Source: AC-32 sp049644305
GTDB lineage: Bacteria; Actinomycetota; Thermoleophilia; Gaiellales; Gaiellaceae
Assembly (NCBI GenBank): GCA_049644305.1
Contig: JBARRQ010000034.1
Coordinates: forward strand, 1 to 27,703
Direction of reading: 5' to 3'
Length of the DNA: 27,703 bases
Shown here in pieces: positions 21,209 through 26,373 of the stretch. Below the pieces are notes generated by a model. That model was not told the origin of the DNA, did not search any database, and was given only the letters and a program-made list of their open reading frames with translations. Both the position numbers and the translations under genes were made by a program. Each line of letters starts with the position of its first letter. Within the stretch, counting starts at the first letter, position 1.

Positions 21209-21871
21209 CGTGCGTTGATCTTCGACCTCGATGGGACTCTCGTGGACACCGTCTACGCGCACGTGTTCGCCTGGCAACGCGCGCTCGAGGAGGCGGAGAT
21301 GCCGATCGAGGGCTGGAAGATCCATCGCCGGATCGGAATGAGCGGCGGCCTTTTCACCCGCGCCGTCGCACGGGAGGTCGGACGCCCGCTCAGCGCCGAG
21401 GAGCAGGAGTCGATCCAGGCCCGCCACGGCGAGATCTTCCGGGAGCTCTTGCCGAAGCGCAGGCCGTTGCCGGGCGCAGTCGAGTTGCTGGGCGAGCTGC
21501 GTGACGCCGAGATCCCGCACGGGATCGCCACCTCAGGCCGCCGGCCGGAGATCGATGCCTCGCTCGACATTCTCGGCGTGGGCCCCGAGACAGCCGTCAT
21601 CGCCCGCGGAGACGTGCTTCGAGCGAAGCCCGAGCCCGACCTCTTCCTCGCCTGCAGCGAACGGATCGAAGTTCCGCCCGAGGATTGCTACGTCGCCGGC
21701 GACGCTGTCTGGGACCTGCTCGCGGCCCGCAGGGCGCGGATGCTGAGCATCGGTCTCCTGACCGGCGGTTACGGGGAAGGCGAGCTGACGCAGGCGGGGG
21801 CCTTCCGCGTCTACCGAGATCCGGCCGAGCTGCGGGAATCGCTAGACGAGCTTGGGCTGCTGCCGCACTAG
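21206..21871 (+). CDS. HAD-superfamily phosphatase/mutase, CTG start
   Basis: Haloacid-dehalogenase hydrolase of the beta-phosphoglucomutase / phosphoglycolate-phosphatase type. Motif I LIFDLDGTLVD (catalytic Asp pair), motif II region IATSGRR, motif III Lys in RAKPEPDLF, and motif IV AGDAVWDLLAARRARM are present, with an alpha-helical cap. CTG at 21206 is chosen because GGAGG (21194-21198) is exactly 7 nt upstream and it gives the usual N-terminus MRALIFDLDG. The only standard alternative is TTG at 21215, 16 nt from the Shine-Dalgarno. The substrate is not predictable. Divergent from the Erm-like gene. Confidence 0.87.
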   Translation: MRALIFDLDGTLVDTVYAHVFAWQRALEEAEMPIEGWKIHRRIGMSGGLFTRAVAREVGRPLSAEEQESIQARHGEIFRELLPKRRPLPGAVELLGELRDAEIPHGIATSGRRPEIDASLDILGVGPETAVIARGDVLRAKPEPDLFLACSERIEVPPEDCYVAGDAVWDLLAARRARMLSIGLLTGGYGEGELTQAGAFRVYRDPAELRESLDELGLLPH

Positions 21872-21893
21872 TAGGCGCGGAGGTCTGGTTGCG

Positions 21894-21953
21894 TCAGGAG
21901 CTCTCGATCAACTCGATCCTGTAGCCGTCCCGCTGCCGCACCGAGCTCCACCT
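21894..21953 (-). pseudogene. Fragment of a VOC/glyoxalase gene (C-terminal 19 codons)
   Basis: Read on the minus strand this encodes RWSSVRQRDGYRIELIESS and a stop. It matches the last residues of the intact glyoxalase gene at 22656-23027 (FVRDPDGYRIELIER), including the metal-binding Glu. No start or upstream domain is present; the match stops at 21953, where an AT-rich patch begins. It is the remnant of a second VOC gene or of a duplication. Confidence 0.6.
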
Positions 21954-21986
21954 CAACTCAACTTTCAAAGCTAACTATCTAGGTGG
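21948..21986. repeat. AT-rich patch flanked by CCACCT/AGGTGG inverted repeat
   Basis: A 27-bp stretch (21954-21980) with 9 G/C of 27 lies between CCACCT (21948-21953) and AGGTGG (21981-21986), in a genome of about 70% GC. It abuts the glyoxalase fragment. It may be a recombination or element-loss scar. Confidence 0.4.
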
Positions 21987-22075
21987 TGTCTCGGGTAAAC
22001 GACCCTTGGAAGCTCCTAGGGCAAAAACAGAGCGAGCCGATGACTGCGTCCGCGGAGCGGCCGGCCGCGTGCTCG

Positions 22076-22081
22076 TATCAT
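22076..22081 (+). promoter_or_regulatory. -10 element (TATCAT) of the cupin gene, leaderless
   Basis: TATCAT followed by 6 nt and then GTG (22088). The hexamer is the closest to consensus TATAAT among the leaderless genes here. Confidence 0.55.
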
Positions 22082-22087
22082 CCGGGG

Positions 22088-22651
22088 GTGGTCCCGGAGG
22101 CCCAACTCGAGCTGAGGGAAGCAGGGCTCGTGCCCGCGAGCGTCGGCTGGTTCGTGGCCAACGCGCGCGACGCGCGGTGGTTCGACAAGCCCGGCCAGGG
22201 CTTCAGCGTTCCCCTCACGGGCTACGACGAGTACGAGGCCGAGACGTTCTTTCCGATGCTCGGGATGGCGATCCGCGTGATGAACCCCGGCGAGCCCGGC
22301 GCCACCTACAACTGGGAGACCGAGCAGGAGGATTTCCTCATGCTCGCAGGCGAGGGCCTGCTGATCGTCGAGGGACAGGAGCGGCCTGTGAAGCAGTGGG
22401 ATTTCGTGCACTGCCCACCGGAGACACGCCACGCATTCGTCGGAGCAGGAGAGGGGCCGTTCGTCCTCCTGTGCGCGAGCTCACGCCAGTTCCAGAAGGA
22501 CGGGCCGTGGGGCTTCTACTGCGCAGACGAGACGGCGGCCCGCTACAACGCGAGCTCCCCGGAGAACACCCAGGACGGCAGCATCGCGTACGCGCGCTTC
22601 CCGCCGCAGCAGCCGGCGCGCTACCGCGAGGGCCTCCTTCCCGGCGACTAG
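22088..22651 (+). CDS. Cupin-domain protein
   Basis: A 187-residue product with a single cupin barrel. The first cupin motif reads TYNWETEQEDFLMLAGEGLLIVEG, with Asn and Glu where HxH metal ligands are usual. The second, DFVHCPPETRHAFVGAGEGPFVLL, keeps its histidine. Metal binding may therefore be altered. I chose the GTG at 22088, 6 nt after TATCAT. In-frame codons back to 21983 would add 35 residues that cross that promoter and the AT-rich patch. Function is unknown; it may be a small-molecule-binding or isomerase-type cupin. It is convergent with the glyoxalase gene 4 nt away. Confidence 0.83.
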   Translation: MVPEAQLELREAGLVPASVGWFVANARDARWFDKPGQGFSVPLTGYDEYEAETFFPMLGMAIRVMNPGEPGATYNWETEQEDFLMLAGEGLLIVEGQERPVKQWDFVHCPPETRHAFVGAGEGPFVLLCASSRQFQKDGPWGFYCADETAARYNASSPENTQDGSIAYARFPPQQPARYREGLLPGD

Positions 22652-22655
22652 CGAT

Positions 22656-23027
22656 TCAGCGTTCGATGAGTTCGATCCGGTAGCCGTCCGGGTCTCTAAC
22701 GAACGCCAGCCGCGAGCCGCCCTCGCGCACGCTGTACGGCGGCTTCTCGGGCTCGATCCCCTGCTCCTTCAGGCGCGCGAGCGCGGCGTCCAGGTCGTCC
22801 ACCGTAAGGGCGACGTGGCCGTAGCCGCTTCCAAGCTCGTAGCTGTCCACGCCGAAGTTGTAGGTCAGCTCGAGCTCGGGGAGCTCCTTCCCGGGCACGC
22901 CGAGGAAGTAGTTGACAGCCTCGTCCCGGATCGGCAACTCGCGGCGCTTCTCCAGCCCAAGGGCCTCGTAGAAGGCGACCGACCGGTCGGGGTCGGTGAC
23001 TCGGTAGCACGTGTGGATCAGTTCCAT
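22656..23027 (-). CDS. VOC-family glyoxalase I-like protein
   Basis: A 123-residue vicinal-oxygen-chelate protein close to lactoylglutathione lyase. Expected metal ligands are at H5 (ELIHTCYRV), E53 (LELTYNFG), H71 (YGHVALTV) and E119 (DGYRIELIE), the same order and spacing as in bacterial GloA. Actinobacteria generally lack glutathione, so the real thiol adduct or substrate may differ (mycothiol or another). It follows the SDR gene by 17 nt, so it is probably the third gene of an operon with the NTF2-like and SDR genes. No strong ribosome-binding site. Confidence 0.9.
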   Translation of the reverse strand: MELIHTCYRVTDPDRSVAFYEALGLEKRRELPIRDEAVNYFLGVPGKELPELELTYNFGVDSYELGSGYGHVALTVDDLDAALARLKEQGIEPEKPPYSVREGGSRLAFVRDPDGYRIELIER

Positions 23028-23044
23028 CTCGGGCTCGACCTAAT

Positions 23045-23872
23045 TTACTCGAGGATGCCGCCACGTCCCGGTGCGGGCGGATCCGGCCCGTAGAGGTCGA
23101 TCCCGCGCGGCTCCTGGATCACGTTGCCGCCGTCGACGACGATCGACTGTCCGGTGACGTAGCCCGCCTCTTCCGAAGCCAGGTAGACGATCAGTCCGGC
23201 CACCTCGTCAGGCGTTCCCGGACGCCCGACGGGCGTGTGCCGGCCCGCCTCCAGCTCGTATGGTAACGACGACGCCGTCGCGATCCAGGCTGGGGCGACG
23301 GAGTTGGCGGTTATGCCGAGGCGGCCGTATTCGACCGCAATTGTCCGCATCATCCCGTCCATGGCCGCTTTCGCCGTGGCGTAGGCGGCCTCGCCCGGCG
23401 TGGTGGCAAGCGGTCCCGTGACCGAGGAGACCATCACGACCCGCCCGTAGCGGCGCTCGGCCATGGCCGGCAACGCTGCCTGCGTCGTGTGGAACGCCGT
23501 CTTCAGCGTGATCTCCAGCTCGCGCTGCAACCCCTCGGGCTCGAGCTCGGCGAACGGGACGCTCACGGGGTCGGTGCCGGTCTGGACCATCCCGGCTGCG
23601 TTGACGAGAACGTCGATCGGCCCGTGCGCCGCCCGAGCCGCGGCGACGACATCGAAGGCTTGCTCGCGATCGGTGAGATCGGCGACGTGAGCGGACACCT
23701 CGGCACCGTCGCTGCGCAGCTCGGCGGCTCTGGCCTCGATCCTCTCCGCCGTGGTCGATGTGATCGCCACGCGCCCCCCGAGCCGGGCGAGCAGCCTCGC
23801 GGAGGCGAAGCCGATTCCGTCAGCGCTCCCGCACCCGGTCACGAGGGCGTTGTGGCCGGAGAAGTCGAACAG
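23045..23872 (-). CDS. Short-chain dehydrogenase/reductase, CTG start
   Basis: Classical SDR of 275 residues. The Rossmann start ALVTGCGSADGIGFASARLLA binds NAD(P). VNAAGMVQTG (NAG-like), the catalytic Ser in VMVSSVTG, YATAKAAMDG (YxxxK), ITANSVAPAW and the C-terminal YVTGQSIVVDGGNV are all present. GTG at 23842 would begin inside the first beta-strand. Only a CTG at 23872 gives the family N-terminus FDFSGHNALVTG, and AGGAGGG (23885-23879) lies at ideal distance. The substrate is not predictable. It sits 14 nt after the NTF2-like gene and 17 nt before the glyoxalase-like gene. Confidence 0.93.
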   Translation of the reverse strand: MFDFSGHNALVTGCGSADGIGFASARLLARLGGRVAITSTTAERIEARAAELRSDGAEVSAHVADLTDREQAFDVVAAARAAHGPIDVLVNAAGMVQTGTDPVSVPFAELEPEGLQRELEITLKTAFHTTQAALPAMAERRYGRVVMVSSVTGPLATTPGEAAYATAKAAMDGMMRTIAVEYGRLGITANSVAPAWIATASSLPYELEAGRHTPVGRPGTPDEVAGLIVYLASEEAGYVTGQSIVVDGGNVIQEPRGIDLYGPDPPAPGRGGILE

Positions 23873-23885
23873 GGCTCGCCCTCCT
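23870..23885 (-). promoter_or_regulatory. Ribosome-binding site that fixes the CTG start of the SDR
   Basis: AGGAGGG (23885-23879), 6 nt, then CTG (23872-23870); measured from GGAGG the gap is 7 nt, identical to the HAD gene. No in-frame ATG, GTG or TTG exists between the Shine-Dalgarno and the Rossmann motif's own GTG. Confidence 0.6.
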
Positions 23886-23886
23886 G

Positions 23887-24276
23887 TCAGCGGCCCCAGC
23901 CGACCGGCGGGTCTCGGCGGCCCGGCTCCAGGTGCCAGTAGTCGCGGGACTCGACGACGAGGCCGTCGTCGCCGAAGCGCAACACGGAACAGCCTGCGAT
24001 CGTCTGTTCCTCACCCTTCGGCGTGACGAGCGTGGCCCACCACTCGACCGCCGCGCGGTCTCCATCCTCGACCGGCTCGCCGAAGTGGACGTCCCGGGCC
24101 TTCGCCTCCGGGAATACGCGGCGCGTGTAATCGATCGGCGGCTCCGGCTCTCTGAACGGGGCCGAGCGGAAGCTGCAGTCGTCGGCGTAGAGCGCGGCTG
24201 CCGCGTCCGGATTGTCCGCCTCCCAGGCCAGCTTGTACCCCTCGGCCCAGCGCCTGCCGAAGCTCGTCCGCTCCAC
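23887..24276 (-). CDS. NTF2-like (SnoaL-type) protein
   Basis: A 129-residue protein with the cone-shaped NTF2-like pattern: WAEGYKLAWEADNPDAAAALYADDCSFRSAPF, then VEDGDRAAVEWWATL and DDGLVVESRDYWHLEPG. Members include polyketide cyclases, isomerases and binding proteins, so the role is open. GTG at 24276 is chosen because TACGCT (24289-24284) lies exactly 7 nt upstream; further in-frame starts run into the preceding lipoprotein gene. First gene of the probable NTF2-SDR-VOC operon. Confidence 0.85.
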   Translation of the reverse strand: MERTSFGRRWAEGYKLAWEADNPDAAAALYADDCSFRSAPFREPEPPIDYTRRVFPEAKARDVHFGEPVEDGDRAAVEWWATLVTPKGEEQTIAGCSVLRFGDDGLVVESRDYWHLEPGRRDPPVGWGR

Positions 24277-24281
24277 GCGAC

Positions 24282-24806
24282 CTAGCGTACTGGTGCGACA
24301 AAGGTGCTGAGGCTGACCTCGCCGGTCCCCGGCCCCGGCGAGGGTGCGCCGCCGTTCTCCTGGCACTTCACGCCGAGATTCGGGCTCGTTCTCGCCGAGA
24401 CGACCGCGCCCGCAGTGAGCGTCAGCCGAAAGGTGAACGCGCGGTCGGAGAGCGAGCCGCAGTAGTCCACCCAGCGGATCCAGACGCTCGCAGCCCGACC
24501 CGGCCGCAGTACCGTTACACGGCGGCCGGTGGGGAAGACGCGATCACCCAGGTGCACTCGCAGCGCCACGCGCCTGCCGTCGGCCCTTAAGAGCTGAAGC
24601 GAGGGCCGGCCGCCGAGCGCACAGGTGCGCGAGCTCGTGTTCCGCACCGTCTCGCCGCCGAGAAGGCTCCCCGTGGCGCCCTGGAGGGAGACGCTGCTCT
24701 TCAGGTCCGACGCACGGCACGGATCGCCGGCAGCGTGCTTCGCCGTGCTGCCACAGCCGCTGACGAAGGCCGTTGCGATGAGCAACGAGACGAGAAGGGA
24801 GCGCAC
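24282..24806 (-). CDS. DUF4232-type lipoprotein
   Basis: A 174-residue exported protein. Signal MRSLLVSLLIATAFVSGC ends in a lipobox (VSGC), so the mature protein should be lipid-anchored on the cell surface. The domain that follows (PCRASDLKSSVSLQGATGSLLGG, NTSSRTCALGGRPSLQLL, PGRAASVWIRWVDYCG) matches DUF4232, with paired cysteines probably forming disulfides. Function is unknown. GTG start; CACAAT (24818-24813) lies 6 nt upstream, another leaderless candidate. Confidence 0.85.
   Translation of the reverse strand: MRSLLVSLLIATAFVSGCGSTAKHAAGDPCRASDLKSSVSLQGATGSLLGGETVRNTSSRTCALGGRPSLQLLRADGRRVALRVHLGDRVFPTGRRVTVLRPGRAASVWIRWVDYCGSLSDRAFTFRLTLTAGAVVSARTSPNLGVKCQENGGAPSPGPGTGEVSLSTFVAPVR
24284..24289 (-). 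promoter_or_regulatory. -10 element (TACGCT) of the NTF2-SDR-VOC operon
   Basis: TACGCT at 24289-24284, 7 nt, GTG at 24276. It lies in the last codons of the upstream lipoprotein gene (its TAG is formed by 24284-24282). Confidence 0.5.
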
Positions 24807-24840
24807 ATAGCCATTGTGCGCCCGGCGGTAAACGCTCGGT

Positions 24841-25377
24841 TCAGGCCGAGTCGAGATCCTCCCGCACGAGGCCGTAGATGACGCTGTCGACCCACTCGTC
24901 GTTGCGCCAGTACGCCTTGCGGCGGACTCCTTCGCGGACGAAGCCGGCGCGCTCGGCGTGGCGCTGGGCTCGCTCGTTGAAGCCGTAGATCTCCAGCTGG
25001 AGACGGTGGTAGCCGAGGTCGAAGATCAGGTGCCGCTGGAAGAGCTGGGCCGCCCGGTCGGCGAGGCGCCGGCCTCGGAACGACGGGTGCACGGCCAGCG
25101 AGCCGAGGTTCGCGATCCGGCTGCGGCGGTTCGCGACCTCGAAGCCCATCAGACCGGCGGGCCGCCAGTCGCCGTCCTGCTCGACCTCGATCACGAAGCG
25201 GCCGAACTCTTTGGGCTCGGCGAGCGAGCGCTCGATCTCGGGCGCCAGCCCCTCGCGGTCGCGCGGCCGGATCATCGCGAGGTAGGGCTCGACGTCTTCA
25301 TGCGTCATCAACTCGACCAGGAAGTCGAGGTCGCCAGGCTCGGCGCGGCGCAGACGGAGGCCGTCGTCTTCGATCAC
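24841..25377 (-). CDS. GNAT-family N-acetyltransferase (RimJ/RimL-like)
   Basis: A 178-residue acetyl-CoA-dependent acetyltransferase. The N-terminus LRLRRAEPGDLDFLVELMTHEDVEPY is typical. The acetyl-CoA site is seen in LGSLAVHPSFRGRRLADRAAQLF, and the end in LEIYGFNERAQRHAERAGFVREGVRRKAYWRNDEWVD resembles RimJ/RimL and ribosomal-protein or small-amine acetyltransferases. The substrate is not defined. The GTG start overlaps the stop of the permease gene (GTGA), so the two are cotranscribed. Confidence 0.9.
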   Translation of the reverse strand: MIEDDGLRLRRAEPGDLDFLVELMTHEDVEPYLAMIRPRDREGLAPEIERSLAEPKEFGRFVIEVEQDGDWRPAGLMGFEVANRRSRIANLGSLAVHPSFRGRRLADRAAQLFQRHLIFDLGYHRLQLEIYGFNERAQRHAERAGFVREGVRRKAYWRNDEWVDSVIYGLVREDLDSA

Positions 25378-26276
25378 GCTGCTGGCGCCGGTGCCCGCCG
25401 CGCCAGCCGAACCAGACCGGAGCCGAGGGCAACCCCGCCGAGGATCAGGATGAGGCCGACGAGCTCCTCGGCCGTGATCGGCTCGCCGAGCAGGCCGGCC
25501 CCGTAGAAGAGCGCGGTCACCGGCAGCAGGTAGGTCACGAGGCTGGCGCGCGCCGATCCGGCGCTGTTAAGCATCGCGTAGTAGATGAGCTGCCCGATCG
25601 CGGTACCGGCGATCCCCAGAGCGACGACCGAGCCGATCACCTTCCAGCCGGGGACCGAGCCGGGGAGCTGGGCGAGCCCGAACGGCAGCAGTACGAGCGC
25701 TGCGCCGATCATCGAGGCCGTCGTCAGGACGAGCGCAGGCCTGTAGGCGACGAGGTGCTGCCCCCACATGCTTCCGACCGCATAGGCGATCGAGGCGACG
25801 ATCACCGCGAGCGTTCCGGCAGCCGCCCACCAGCCGCCACGCGGATGGACGCCGGCGAGCACGGCAACGCCGACCAGCCCGACGAGGATGCCTACCAGCC
25901 GCATCCCGGTCGAGCGCTCGCTGCGCTGGAACCGGAGCGCCAAGACCGCGACGAAGATCGGCATCGAGGCATTGGCGATCGCCGCCACTCCCGAGTCGAC
26001 GTGTTTCTCGCCCCAGGCGATCAGCGTGAAGGGAATCGCGGCGTTCACGATCCCGAGAGCGAAGGGCGCCGGGCCGACTTCGCGCAGCTGCCCGACGGCG
26101 CCTCGGGCGCCCTCGCGGAACGCAAGCACCCCGAAGAGGATCAGCCCCGCAAGCAGGATCCGCCCTTCCATCATCGTCGTCGGCGCCAGCTGGCGGTCGG
26201 CGACCTTGATGAACATGAACGATGCGCCCCAGATTGCCGCGAGCAAAAGCAGCATCGGCAGGTAGAGCCGGCTCAT
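25374..26276 (-). CDS. EamA/DMT-superfamily transporter
   Basis: A 300-residue inner-membrane protein with about ten predicted helices in two EamA repeats (first starts LLLLAAIWGASFMFIKVADRQLAP, second near WWAAAGTLAVIVASIAYAVGSMWGQH). GVAAIANASMPIFVAVLALRF and PVTALFYGAGLLGEPI are family hallmarks. Such permeases export or import metabolites such as amino acids; the substrate cannot be named. Start ATG at 26276, with TAGCCT 9 nt upstream and AAGG as a weak ribosome-binding site. It is divergent from purL across 97 bp. Confidence 0.92.
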   Translation of the reverse strand: MSRLYLPMLLLLAAIWGASFMFIKVADRQLAPTTMMEGRILLAGLILFGVLAFREGARGAVGQLREVGPAPFALGIVNAAIPFTLIAWGEKHVDSGVAAIANASMPIFVAVLALRFQRSERSTGMRLVGILVGLVGVAVLAGVHPRGGWWAAAGTLAVIVASIAYAVGSMWGQHLVAYRPALVLTTASMIGAALVLLPFGLAQLPGSVPGWKVIGSVVALGIAGTAIGQLIYYAMLNSAGSARASLVTYLLPVTALFYGAGLLGEPITAEELVGLILILGGVALGSGLVRLARRAPAPAA

Positions 26277-26360
26277 CCGACCTTGAGGCTAGCGGTCATC
26301 CGGCCGTCCTCTTGGCATCGAGAGCCCGTGGCTTCGCATCGAGATCGCCGAGGAGGGCGC

Positions 26361-26366
26361 TAGACT
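26361..26366 (+). promoter_or_regulatory. -10 element (TAGACT) of purL, leaderless CTG
   Basis: TAGACT, then CGACTAC (7 nt), then CTG (26374), the same hexamer and spacing as in front of purB. No ribosome-binding site is present. Confidence 0.5.
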
Positions 26367-26373
26367 CGACTAC

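Noticed and set aside
21170..21520. Upstream part of the 140-codon frame antisense to the HAD gene
   Set aside because: It is a shadow of the HAD gene. Only its last 23 codons are considered, as a possible Erm leader.
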